From the NCBI GenBank assembly GCA_904066235.2, contig CAJFCV020000005.1:3033501-3097500 (forward strand): a stretch of 64,000 nucleotides of DNA. The letters run 5' to 3'. Below the pieces are notes generated by a model. That model was not told the origin of the DNA and searched no databases. It saw nothing but the letters and a program-made list of their open reading frames with translations. Source of the DNA: Bursaphelenchus xylophilus (Eukaryota > Nematoda > Chromadorea > Rhabditida > Aphelenchoididae). Positions 48,274-61,100 of the stretch are shown one piece after another (within the stretch, counting starts at the first letter, position 1; every line of letters begins with the position of its first letter). Both the position numbers and the translations under genes were made by a program.

Positions 48274-48723
48274 ATAAACATTGTTATGCAGGAAATATTG
48301 AGGTACATTGATTAAAAAAAAACTTTAGAAGAGCAAAGGAAGATTTAATTTCACGGCAAAATCAGCCTCCGTATAACGTAACCTTTCTATAACAAATATT
48401 TTTTTGCACCCTTAAAAAAAGTTTTAAAGTGGGGGACCTGATTCAGTGACAAAAAACGTACCATTTTGCATCCGGGAAGCATCAAAAATGTGGCAAAATG
48501 CTTGCCTCTCCAAGTGAAAAAACTCCGATTTCAAAAGCGCCCGCTCTTTTTGTGAGGGAGAGCCCTTCAAAACGAAGTTTTTTCACTTGGAGAGGGAAGC
48601 ATTTTACCACATTTTTGATGCTTCCCGGATGCAAAATGGTACGTTTTTTGCCACTGGATCAGGTCCGTTACTGTACAAAGGTTTGTCTGTAAATTAGGTC
48701 ACCCAAAAGTTCTTCCCAAAATC
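48274..48723. other. Short intercistronic gap with MITE insertion
   Basis: 450 bp between two same-strand genes. A family A element (48425-48675) accounts for 251 bp, leaving about 200 bp of original spacer. Confidence 0.6.
48425..48675. mobile_element. Tc1-type MITE family A, copy 8
   Basis: TA-AAGTGGGGGACCTGATTCA to GATCAGGTCCGTTACTG-TA, between two closely spaced genes. The first terminal base is changed (C to A). Confidence 0.83.
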
Positions 48724-51700
48724 ATGATTTATTTCCAATTTTTCATTGTCATGATTCGGTGGTGTCTGACAATTCCAATATTGCTACTCGAAATTCAAGC
48801 AAATGGTGAAAATGTCACAACGAATGAGAGTAATTCGACCAGCAATTATTCCATATTTTTTTCTACCACGTCAACGCAGACAAAGTCTCCCAGTAGTCTT
48901 GGTGCAGCTCCTCTGGATTCGACTATTTATGATGACAGTATTCCACTGGAAGACTTGACCCCTGGACCAAATATAAAACACGAAGAGCCGGAAGAAGATG
49001 ACAGTGAGAGGCCGTACAGTATGGATGATAACCTTGATGTAAGTAGCGAGATTTTCGAGGTTTTAAAATACGCGAAGCGAAAATAGTGTAAACAAAAAGC
49101 TCAAATTTTGATGAAACCTTGATTTTTGGGTCGAAAAGCAGCGAAAAATACAGAACTTTTTCGTACAAACGATGGTGAGAAAATGGCAGTGTATTTCTCA
49201 CGTGGTAGACACAATTCCCACAAGAAATAACCATGTAAAATTTGCAAGGATTTGGTCGAAAAGCATTTTTCTTTCGGTCCAACCGTTGTATTGATTGTCA
49301 AAAACGCCAAAATTCGTTGGATATCTCGGCTCTCCCGGCACTTCGTGAGCTCAGAGTTTACGGAATTAAAATGGGCTAGGCAGAATACATGGGCAAAATT
49401 TAGAGAAACCCCGAGCGTCTGGATTTGAGAAATTTACCGAATGACCTGAGACGAGAAAAAATTTTTGGCTTGTCCAACTTTTCCGACCTAAAAATCTTGA
49501 TGGCTTCCGCGAAATGCGAGGTAAATACATTGAGACAGGCGACCTGATCCAGTGGTAAAATACGTACCATTTTGCATTCAAAAGTATCAAAAATGTGGCA
49601 AAATGCTCCAAGCGAAAAAACTCCGATTCCAAAAGCGCGCTCGCTTTTTTTGTGAGAGAAAGGCGCCCTTCAAAACGAAGTTTTTTCACTTGAAGAGGGA
49701 AGCATTTTTCCACATTTTTGACGCTTCCCGGATGCAAATAGTACGTTTTTTGCCACTGGATCGGCAAGAATCACTGTCGAAACCTATATGTTGTAGGAAA
49801 GAACAATCTAAATCTGTCCCATCTTTCATCAAAATCTGAGCGTCAAATTTCGAGCACTTCCAAAGGGACCCTCTTTCTTACCTCTCAACTTCTGCCGGCT
49901 TTGGTTTTATTGCGCAACCTTCTAATTAACCTGCCTTTTAGGACACTACAACCCTTTGCGTCTGCGAACAAGCGATTGTCCTCTACTCTCTCAACTCCTC
50001 CACGCAATTCCAGAACGACAAAGTGGAGTACCTGGCAAAAACCTTGACTAGAAAAATTGCTGACAAAGTTTTGAACGAAAGTTTAGTTTTATCGAGGATG
50101 GTTGACCTCCCAAAAGATGCGGATCGCTGTGATGCGTTGCGGAATTCGATGGAACAAGCGCCAGGCAATCTGGTCATCAACATTGATCCCGGAACAGATC
50201 AGACTTGCCGAATCAGCAAAAGATTGGTCATGCAAACGCCGTTAATTGAGGTGAGAAAGGCACATACTTTCAGAAACGTTCTTTTTCGACAATTGTAAGC
50301 AATATTTTCAGTTCAACGCCTTTGCTCCGAACGACTCGGAAAATTGGTTCGTTACTTTCCAAAGCAAAAGCACTTATCTAAAGTATCAGCTGCAAAATAT
50401 TCATGGCAATGATGACATGGAAATTATCACGTTTTTGATCAAAGCAACTTGTGCTCCAACTTTGGGTCGTAGCAACTTGTCCGAAGAGTATTCGAGATTA
50501 CAATGGAGTGAAGTTGAAGCCAGATATACTGTAAGTGGATAGAGAAGGCAGTAGAAGGGAGAATACAGGGTATCCAGGGTGTGATAGGCATTCATACTAC
50601 AGCGGATTACGCCTGTAGGAAATGATCTTACAGGGAAGTACCCCAAGTGCAACGCTCTGATTTTGATAAAACTTGGCACAAATTTAGAATAATTTTTTAT
50701 AAAATAGATGCGAGAATCCCAGCTCGCGTTTTGCAGAAACAACCGAGATTTTTACATCGAAAGTCGGCGAAAATTTTACTCTCTTTGCCGAATTTTGGCA
50801 CGAAAAGTTTTACCTATTTCTACCGTAAAGGGTAATGTTTCCACAAAAAATCAATTTTTTCCGCACGAAACTGCCAAAGTTATGGCCAAAAAGTGTTTTT
50901 CTCTCTGATCGCTCTCCGCGGTTAGCATGCTCCCTCGGCGGCAAAGATGGTGCAATATCTCGGTGGCGCTTGCAAAGTGCGAGCTAAAACTTTCAGGAAT
51001 TGGTATTTGGTTTTTTCCCGACGTGTGTGCAAAATTTGAAGAAAATCTGCGCGTCGCACTTGGGGTACGCCAAAAATTTTAAAGTTGAAATCCTTAAAAT
51101 TTTGGGATGGGTTTCACATTTTTCTATAGAATTCATTCCAAAAACAAAAATTTCTGGACTTTTAAATATTGTTGTACATCTGCACGGCCCTGTTCTACCT
51201 TACCAACCTCAATTTTTTATGTATGCAGTGTAATATTGTAAAGTTCTGAGCGCCTTTTTATATTAAAGTACATATTTCTTCCCTGGTTTTTTAATGTTAT
51301 TGCAAAAACTCTTTGAATTATTGAATTATTGCAAAACCAGCCCCTTAAACCTCGTCTAAATCGAAATTCAGGCCTCACTCCCAGCGTATGGAGTGATAGC
51401 GGGCGTTGCAACCTGCATGACAATTACCGGATTCTGGATGTGTGGAGTCTTTATTTACCGAACCATTGAGAATGCGGAGCTGAAAGAACAACGTGCCATC
51501 AGATTGTACATTGCAGAATTGGTCAAAAAAGAGCATGAACGAGAAGAACAGGTAAGATGATAGTTGATTTACCGACAGCGTCGCGGTTTTATAAACTGAA
51601 ATTTCGAATTGTCGTCATTTTGAGATTTTTTGATGACCTTTTTTTAAATTGATATAAAGCGGTGAAAAATGACGTCAGAAAATTCCATTAACTGTTTTAA

Positions 51701-51809
51701 AATACTCTTTCAGGAAGAGAGAGCACGTCTAGCAGAGATGATAAAGAATTACAAGAAACCCGCGGCTACCCAGACCAATCCATCTAATATTCCATCAAGT
51801 ACAACATAA
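48724..51809 (+). CDS. Type I membrane protein with charged cytoplasmic helix, unknown family
   Basis: Five exons, all phase 0: 48724-49038, 49942-50250, 50312-50530, 51372-51551, 51714-51809; 372 aa. An N-terminal hydrophobic segment (FFIVMIRWCLTIPILLLEI) acts as signal peptide, followed by a Ser/Thr/acidic linker with sequons (NVT, NES, NST, NYS) up to residue 105. Residues 106-281 form a Cys-containing extracellular domain (LCVCEQA, DRCDALRNS, QTCRIS, ATCAPT). A transmembrane helix (YGVIAGVATCMTITGFWMCGVFIY) leads into a highly charged helix (ENAELKEQRAIRLYIAELVKKEHEREEQEERARLAEM is broken by an exon junction) that may form a coiled coil. Family unknown. AATAAA at 51821. Separase starts 317 bp downstream. 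Confidence 0.75.
49533..49781. mobile_element. Tc1-type MITE family A, copy 9 (decayed ends)
   Basis: GACAGGCGACCTGATCCAGT to GCCACTGGATCGGCAAGAAT followed by CACTG. Both ends differ from consensus and TA borders are not clear. It lies in intron 1 of the membrane protein gene. Confidence 0.7.
50628..51068. mobile_element. MITE family B, copy 8
   Basis: TTACAGGGAAGTACCCCAAG to CGCGTCGCACTTGGGGTACG. The right end is truncated by a few bases. It lies in intron 3 of the membrane protein gene. Confidence 0.8.
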
Positions 51810-52126
51810 ATTTTGATAAAAATAAATAAATTTTGTGAAGATTTGACGTTTTACTGTTGATAAAATGCATTTCTAACGGCCTGGGGCTACTTCAAAACAG
51901 TTTCTTATTGAATTTTTCGAAACATTGTCTTTGCCCTGAGTCCCACCACGAAAACATTTCGCGCCAAATTCTCGGTTCAAATAAAATAAAATACGAATTT
52001 TTCATTTTTTCGGATTTTTCGGGAAATTACAAAGTAAATTTTTTCATCAGGTCCTACAATTACACACTTTTATGTACAAGAATTTCTATTTTTTTAGGCA
52101 ATGTTAATTTATATTGTTTTAGGCTA
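51810..52126. other. Intercistronic gap before separase
   Basis: 317 bp with AATAAA repeats at 51821 and a TATTGTTTTAG acceptor-like site ending at 52122, four bases before the separase ATG. Spacing and acceptor fit an operon-type, trans-spliced downstream cistron. Confidence 0.5.
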
Positions 52127-55100
52127 ATGGCACCGAAAAAAGATGGAACGCCATCGAGGAAGGCCGCGGTTTCTACTCCCAAAAGTGAATCGAGAGTTAC
52201 GAGAAGCCGTGCTAAAGGTGGGTTTTCTAGTTTTATTACGTTTGTGCGAGGTTTAGGTAATGTAAAATCTTGTTGCAGTGTCAGCTCCCTGTGAACCCAC
52301 AAGTATCCAAAAGAAGACGGATGAGATCGTCGGACGATTACAGAAAATGCTAGAAACAACCTCTGGCTTGTTAGAGTTATGGTCCGAGCAGCAAGAAAAG
52401 GTAGGCAGATTGTTTTTCTCGATATTGTTTTAGTTCCACCAATGCGTCCAAGAGAGAAAGACAAATTTCTGGGGTTTAATTGATACAGTGAATATGAAGA
52501 AGAACCTATGGCCTTTTGAAGAATTTTCTCGGCTTCTCACACGCAACCAACTCACCTTGTTTGAAGTAAGCCTCTTTTTTTTATTATTGTTTTACATGTT
52601 TAGGAGGTCTACAATTCCTTCATCAGTCAAAGCATGGTGGCGATTGTGGCTATCTGCGCAAACGATAAAGCTAAGCGCGATATGTTCTTGCAAGTTGGCG
52701 AACATCTGATGGCAATTTCCATTCTCAATGGTGATGTAGGTAGTATAATATCAATTTTTGATTATAATTTCAATATTTGAAGATCTACCCAGCATTGAGG
52801 GTGCTTTCGAGGATGATGAAGTTAGAATTCAACTTCAGAACGGTCTTGGCCACCATGGGAATGTATATTTCGCTTGACATTGGAGATTATTTTGTTTATG
52901 ACCAACTAAAATCAGTTCCACAAAAGCAAACGACTGAGACCTTGCTACAGTGGCAGAGAAGTATGGAGTTTTGGGCAAAGTCGCTGAGGAGGCCTAACTA
53001 CGATGTAAGCGTTTTTATGTTTTATTTTTTATATTGCTTTAGGCATCATTGGTGCGAGAGATTCAGAACGAGCTTTTGTTGATCCAGAAAGAAAACAGTT
53101 TGACCTTTTACACGAGTTATGCGAAGATTTGCCTTCGGCAAGCTCTTGTCAACGAGTCTAAGAAGCCAAATGCGGATATCTCTAAGACTTCCGACACTTT
53201 GATGAACCTCCATCGGATATACGATTCCTGTTATGGATGTGTTAGTGCGGTCTTCCCGGAATCCGTGAATGGCGAGGGATTGATCGGACTCCTCGAGAGG
53301 AAGCCAGACGCACGATCTTTTCACTTGTGTACGTTGAAATTTGTCTTTCAAATTTGTTTGATCTATCAAGTATAATATAATATATAATTTTTCAGTGGAG
53401 TCCGTCGTCTATGCCCATGCCTTCATGGAAGCTGGATGCGACTTAGTGATGGGTCTGGTGGATGCCGGACTGACGAGAGAAGCCGAGTCCCGAGCCCTGG
53501 TTAATCTGGGATTGTCGTTGTCAACTTGTTTTTCATATCGGTAAGATTGATATTTTGGGGAATTTTTGTAGGGGAAAATTTTGTAGGGAAAAGTGTGTTA
53601 GACATCTTTTGAAAGCCTGAGAACTGTAGTATGAGATTATAACATCTGTTTTTGACTAGTGTGTACGGTTTTTCTGTAATTTCGATCGCAAATCGGGCTG
53701 TCGAATCATGTGTAATATAATTTTTTTGAAAAATTTTTGATGTATGGCTTTATCATATCATCGGTATTATATATCATTTGAAAGCTTGAGAATTGTAGTA
53801 TGAGATTATAACATCTGTTTTTGACTAGTGTGTACGGTTTTTCTGTAATTTCGATCGCAAATCGGGCTGTCGAATCATGTGTAATATAATTTTTTTGAAA
53901 AATTTTTGATGTATGGCTTTATCATATCATCGGTATTATATATCATTTGAAAGCTTGAGAATTGTAGTATGAGATTATAACATCTGTTTTTGACTAGTGT
54001 GTACGGCTTTTCTGTAATTTCGATCGCAAATCGGGCTGTCGAATCATGTGTAATATATTTTTTTTGAAAATTTTTTGATATAAGGCTATATCATATCAGT
54101 GGTATTATATATCATTTGAAAGCCTGAGAATTGTAGAATTAGATGGTTGACTCACTTCAAACATTTACAGCAATTTTTAACATAATTTTGCAATGAAAAT
54201 GTTAGGAGGTCACCTTGATATTATTCTTGCTGAAAATCCATAATAATGTTTATTTTTAGTGTATATCGAGCGCTCAACCTGTACTATTGGCCTAAATGGA
54301 GGATCACCACGGATCGGCCGCATTTAGAGCCGATGTTGGAATGGTTTCAGCAGCTTCGAATGGTGAGTTACCCATCAAATTTAACTTGTATATTTTTTAG
54401 CCTCGATCTTCAAGCAGCCATCAAACCAAAGCCGATCCGGAAGCAGAAGTGATCACCGAGCTGTAAGGAGTTTTTTGTCGATTTTTGGAAAGGATTTAAT
54501 GTTATTTTTGACCTTATTTTAGGCAGAATATCGACATCAACACCGGATTTGTTTCCTATAAATATCAATACATCCCAAAGCCCACAAAGAGCCCAGAAGC
54601 CCACACGATCCGATGTAAATGCACGTTCTGTGTCCTCAGAACGAACCAGTTGAGGTACACCTTAACGGAATTGAGGAGTGAAAGAAGTTCGGCCGACTTT
54701 TTATGCTCTGGACTGTCGAAAATGGCGGCGGATACGGTTTTAAAAGCATTTGGGGAAAGGATAAGTAGCCTGACACAAGAAAGAAAGCTTGTTGAAGACG
54801 AATGGACGGATTCGGTAAGGAAATTTGAGAAAAATTTTGATTTTGAGCTGAAATTTGTAAAATTTTATGTTGTTTTAGGTAATGAAGCCGTTTGTCCCCT
54901 TGAAATTGCTGCGAGTTCCCATGTATTTACTGAATGACTTCATAAAATCAACAAATGCCTCGAATTTGGGACCGTTGGAAAGGAACAATATCATTTCTAC
55001 TGTTCTTAGGGCAAGTACAATATAAAAATTGTTGACCAAATGGTTTTTCTCAATTTTTTTAGGCTTTTGAAGAATCGCCAAGCAATAAGACAGTCCTGCG

Positions 55101-58100
55101 ATCGATTTTCTTGTTGTTCAGGCATTCCCGACGCCCAAATCCACCTCCATTTGGCTTCAAATGGCTGAAAAATAAAGAATCCAGCAGGATTGACGATAAA
55201 GTTTTCGAAATTGACGGCAAAATCTTTGAATCGTACACTGAAATGAAAGAATTTCGACATTTGTTGTACAGAGAGTGGAGGTTTGAAGTCTCGACATACC
55301 TCGCGGCCAACTGTGAATGCCTCTTGAAGGCCCTACGGCCAGCTCATGTGGCTTTGTATTTCTCGGAGAGCATGTCGATAGCCTTGAGGGCGTCGATGAG
55401 AAGGAAATTACATCGGAAACTGGAATACGAAAATATGAAAGTGGGTTGGAGATGATGATTTGGGTGGATTTATTTCACAAGGAAAGTACTTCTATGGGGT
55501 AGGAGTTACAGGTCGAGAAGTATGTCATAAAAATCTCAAAATTTTTCTGATTCAGAATATGTAAAATTAGCTGCCCAATTTTGGTTTGTAAGGGCGAAAA
55601 AAACCTCGGAACTTTTCTGGCAGCACCACGCAAATGCTTTTTTGACCAAGTTTTTATCAATTCAAAGGGTTTGTTTTGATCTAAAGTAAACCCTGGTATC
55701 TTGGCAAGCCTTAAAATATCAAATTTGAATGATACTACACCTTAATCAGGTTTTTTTTACACCGGATCTACTTTTTTACATTAGGTTTGCTATGTATTAA
55801 GGTGTAGTATTAATCAAATTTGATATTGTAGGGTTTGTCAAGACACCAGGGTTTACTTTAGCTCAAAACAAAGCTTTTGAATTGGTAAAAACTTGGTCAA
55901 AAAGGCATTTGCGTGTGTTGCGAGACAAGTTCTGAGGATTTTTTCACCCTTACAAAGCTAAATTGGGCAGCTATTTATGCTGAATCAGAAAAATTTTACG
56001 ATTTTTTTGATATATCTCTCGACCTGTAACTCCATACTCCATAGAAGTAGTTTTTCTTGTGAGAAAACTTCCAAGGCGTTTTGCAGAAGAACCCTGATAT
56101 TTTAAGGCCAAAAATAGACTTCTCTAGCCAAATTTTTATCAAAAAATATCAGTCTGTCGGAAAAATAACGGCGGATCGTCGCAGCAAAATGTCTCGCATC
56201 GCCGCTGTCGCGCACCAAATCCCCAGCCGCGGCTTGCAGTCGCAAAGCGATGATGGGCGATTCCGAGGCGCGACGATCCGCCGTTATTTTCCCGACAGAC
56301 TTATAACGTTTTTTTTGATGTAAAGCGTCTAAACCGTATGTAATTTCAGCGAGATACCCTCGCCGAATACGACCCATACCCCCTCGGCTTCATCGAAGAC
56401 TCCAATGACATCATGAACAAACATCGCGCCCTTCCCACCGACACAACAATAATTCAACTCTCATTTGACTCGAATGACATTTTATGGCTGATCAGATATA
56501 ACCCAGCACAAGAGGAGATATTCTCGATACCTTTGAGGCATGTCCCGTCCGCCGGAAGCTTGGATGTGAATCCGAAAGAGGCGGATAAATACTTATCGAA
56601 GCTGAGAGAAGTCCTCACTCAGTCGGATCGAAGTACAAGATTGAATAGTGACCCCAAGAGCTTCTGGGCGAATAGGCACGAGTTGGAGAAGAGTTTTCAG
56701 GTGGGAGATTTGAATAAAGATTTTTGGGTTGGGTTGTAAGTGGGACCAATAAAAATTTGTTTTTAAATTTTTCGTTGGTCCCTCGGAGTGGCCTTAAAAA
56801 TTTTCTGATATTGACTTTCGGGCTGTTTAGAAGAGCCCTGGGAAATTTGGCGAGAATTGAAAAGTTTTTATTATGTTATACTTGGGGCACTTTCCGATTT
56901 GAATAAAAAATTGGACTAGAAAATGAAAGTTAAGTTGCTGAAACCGTTGTTACAAAAGAATGGTCTGAACTTCCCCAAGATTTCGGGAAGTGACTAGTAC
57001 AGGGCACTGCGGGTCGGGTCAAGTTTTTTTCATGGGGTGGTCAAGTCTTTCCCTTAATATTATTTTTTCCCCGATATTCAGACTGTTATATCGGAGGTTA
57101 ATCAAGGTAAATCTGGTCAGTTCTTGTTGATTATTTCAAGGACAAGTCTTATTCTATTAGGTTGAGTCAAAATTATCCGGCGGTTTTATTGGTGCGTTTT
57201 TTGTAAGTTAAAATTTATGTTTTGTTAATGTTTTTTTTTATAAAAATAATCTTCTCTGGTTGGTTAATAAAATGGCAGCCGAAACCCATACTCATATTTG
57301 CCACATTATGCTCTACCACTTCGAGAAAAGTTGGAAGTCAGCACGGTCATTCCGCGATCTCAACGAACTTTTCGGCGAAGGAACAAAAAATAGACACGAT
57401 TTCCCAGTGGATGATTCCGCTTCTGTCCCACCACACATACGACGTAGCCTTCTTACAGTGGACGTCTTTTGGTACTCCTTTGGGCGAAACACCTGCCGAT
57501 TTTTTTCCTTCGCCGAAAAGTTCGTTGAGATCGCGAAATGACTGTGCCGACTTCCAACTTTTCTCGAAATGGTAGAGCATAATACGGCGGATAAGAGTAT
57601 GGTTTTCGAAACACATTTTATTAACTAAATAGTAAAGATAATTTTTATTAAAAAAACATAAACAAAACGCAAATTTTAACTTACAAAAAACGCGCCAATA
57701 AAACCGCCGGATAATTTTGACTCAACCTAATATTTTTAGAAATCAAATTTGATTGAATTACGGTGTGGGTTTGCCTCAATTTTTAGCATTCTTTGGGGGT
57801 AGGTATTCTATACCTAAATGATCAATTGTGAGACAGTTTCAAGTCTGATTTACGATATCGTTTCCATTTCACCTTCGGACGTACGCCACCTGTCCAATAA
57901 AGGTAAGTAACTGTGAATCTGGTAGTCCGTTTTTTAGTTATTAAAGATTTTGTATATTATTCTAGGTTATTCAGAAAATTTTGTACGGGATTTGCCTGGT
58001 TTTCCCTCAAAATCACGTCCAACATATTAATTTTACTGTCCTAACCACGTTTTCCATCACCAGAGGTCTTCACAGATGTGATCCAGATGTTATACGTTAC

Positions 58101-61100
58101 AGGGATCATGTATAACATCCGCCTGAAAAAAACGCTAGATTGGTCTCAAACACATTTTTGCTTCGCTTGATGATCCTCGAAAGTATTTTCCTTGATTTTT
58201 ATGAACATTCCGCATAGTTTGGGCGTTGAATTTCATCTCTACCTAAAATCTGCATCAAGTTTGGACACAAAGAAAAAGTCTAAAAGAGAAGGAGAAACCT
58301 GTCCACTTACGTTTTTATAGGCACTAGAGACCAATATTACGCCAAATAATCTAATTAAGGCCGAAAACTTGGCAAATCTCAACAAAAATCTTCAAAAGTA
58401 CCTAGTATAATATACAAAATCTTTAATAACTAAAAAACGGACTACCGGATTCACAGTTACTTACCTTTATTGGACAGGTGGCGTACGTCCGAAGGTGAAA
58501 TGGAAACGATATCGTAAATCAGACTTGAAACTGTCTCACAATTGATCATTTAGGTATAGAATACCTACCCCCAAAGAATGCTAAAAATTGAGGCAAACCC
58601 ACACCGTAATTCAATCAAATTTCATTTCTAAAAATAGAATAAGACTTGTTCTTGAAATAATCAACAAGAACTGACCAGATTTACCTTGATTAACCTCCGA
58701 TATAACAGTCTGAATGTCGGGGAAAAAATAATATTAGGGGAAAGACTTGACCACCCCATGAAAAAAACTTGACCCGACCCGCAGTGCAGGGGGATAGAAA
58801 TTTTAGAGCAGGTCCGCTTTGCTAAGAAGGATCGTTTTCCAGATGCAAAATAAGCCTGACAGACGAGAAAAATCGACCGAAAGTTCCACAAAAATTTCTT
58901 TCACCGATGGAAAACTTCCCCAAGCATTCAGGAAAGTGACCAGTAAAGGTGGATAGAGCAGGTCAACTTTGTTAAAAAAATGCTCTTTTCCAACCGCGAA
59001 GGAAATTTTTGTGGAACTTTCGGTCAATTTTTCTCGTCAGTCAGGCTTGTTTTGCAGCTGGAAAACGACTTTTTTTACCAAAGTTGACCTGCTCTACTAG
59101 TCATTTTCCCGAAAGTTTGGGGAAGTTCAGACCATTCTGTTTTAACAACGGTTTCAGCGACTTTACTTTTATTTTCTAGCCCAATTTTTAATTCAAATTG
59201 GAAAGTGTCTCAAGCATAACATAATAAAATTCTTCAATTCTCGCCAAATTTCCCAGAGCTCTTCTAAACAGTCCAAAGACAATCCCAGAAAAATTTTAAA
59301 GGCAATAAACCGATTTTTTGGGGCCATCCTTACCATAACCTTTAACTTTTTGGACTAAGAATGGGAAATTGTTTGAGCTGTTTGATTTTTTTAAATTTAC
59401 AGATTGCGATGTTCGGCCTCGAAAATGAGTGGATTGACTATTTTGCACCCCTGTTCAAGCCAATCTCGACACGTTCGACGTCCCACCCGCAATTTCGCAG
59501 CGCTATGAAAGGTTTTATGCTATGCGGATACTCGCAAACTGTTGCTATGGTAAGAAAATTAGTTTTTTTTTTTGAAAAACATAATTTTATAAACTTTTTA
59601 TTTGAAATTAATGGATAATATTTTAGCTTCTAACCCTCGGAGTTTTCCATTCAAAGGACGAAGAGAGCTTTCGGACGTTGGCCGAGGTCCTAACGGAACG
59701 AATATCACCGTTTACCTCGAAAAAACAGCCGGATTCGACGACCGTTTTACAGTTGTATAAAAAGCATCGACCAAGATTGACGGCAGTCTGCAAAGAACTG
59801 TCCGAAGAAGACTCGTTTCTGTTTTTGTCGGTACCTGGGGTAAGGTGAAGATGGAAGAATTGATTTTCGTGGGAAAGAGGGTTGATTCGGCCAAAGTTTT
59901 TTTAAATCTGAGCTTTGCACGCTGAGAAATCTCAGTTTTTGACGGGATTTGTCGTACAGTGGTGGACCTGATCCAGTGGCAAAAAACGTACTGTTTTGCA
60001 TCCGGGAAGTATCAAAAATGCCGCAAAATACCTCCCTCTACAAGTGAAAAAACTCCATTTTTGAAATCGAAACTTTTTCACTTGGAGAAGGCGGTATTTT
60101 GCTGCGTTTTTGATACTTACGGGATGCAAAATAGCACCTTTTTTGCCACTGGATCAGGTCCTCCAGTCTGTCCCCTATGAAATATGATTTTTTCGTTTCC
60201 AGTCGATCAGTTTCATCCCATGGGAAGCGATGAAAGTCTTTGAAAATGTGCTCGTCTCCAGGATTGCATCCCTCCAAATCTTTGACGTCCTCAAAGCACG
60301 CCACAAAAAGTTACCGACCCCCATTGACCTCCGCAACTCGTATTATGTCCTAAATCCAAGTGGAGACCTCGTGAAAACAGAAGAGCGCTTCAAAACAATA
60401 TTGAACAACTCCAGTTGGACCGGAATGACCGGCGCTCCACCACCGAAGGGCTCGGTGCTAACGACGTTGGAACACAAGGATATTTACATGTATGTAGGAC
60501 ATGGGAATGGCCTAAAATACGCTGGAACTACAAGTGAATTGCAGAAAACGGAATGCAAGGCGTCGTGTATTTTGATGGGATGCTCGAGGTAGGAAGGGAA
60601 CATCAAAATTGTTTTTTTTTTTATTTTTGAAAAAAAAAATTTTTAATTTTTTGAAATTTTGTATTGTTTTAGTGTGGAGATCCTGGACGAAGGAAGAGGA
60701 TACGATGGCCGCGCTCTCCTCTATGATCTGGTAGTCGCTCATTGCCCATGTGTGGTAGGATGCCTGTACATGGTGACGGATGGAGAAATTGACGCGGTCT
60801 TCATGGAAATGCTTAGATATTTGAATCAAAATCGAGAAGAGGAGAAAACAGAGTGGGTTTAATTTGGCAGATGATAGCTGGGAGTAATTGCGGAGGAAAG
60901 GGAGAGGAGAGAAGGGGTTTAATTTAGAGATTTTTGGCTATTGTATTTCGAAAATAAGGGAAATTTTTTGGCAAGTTTGTCAGAAATTCGATTGGTTTTT
61001 TTCAATGATGGCGTTATGTTCAAAACGTTTTGTAGAATTGTAGGTCACTGAAAGTTTACAAAAAACTCGATTTTTCATACTCGAAACTTGGCAAAAAAAA

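Larger units (their letters stand above)
56740..59330. mobile_element. Large palindromic element with two nested insertions
   Basis: Separase intron 13 (56701-59402) is filled by arms mirrored about 58185: 56770-57156 and 57733-57966 on the left match 58400-58795 and 59095-59330 on the right. The left arm is split by a mariner-type element (57157-57730). The right arm is split by a second, smaller fold-back (58798-59097) built of GAGCAGGTC...GACCTGCTC ends. No coding capacity of its own. Confidence 0.85.

Noticed and set aside
47890..48311. Alternative frames overlapping the last exon of the first membrane protein
   Set aside because: The chosen frame continues in phase from six earlier exons and contains the transmembrane helix.
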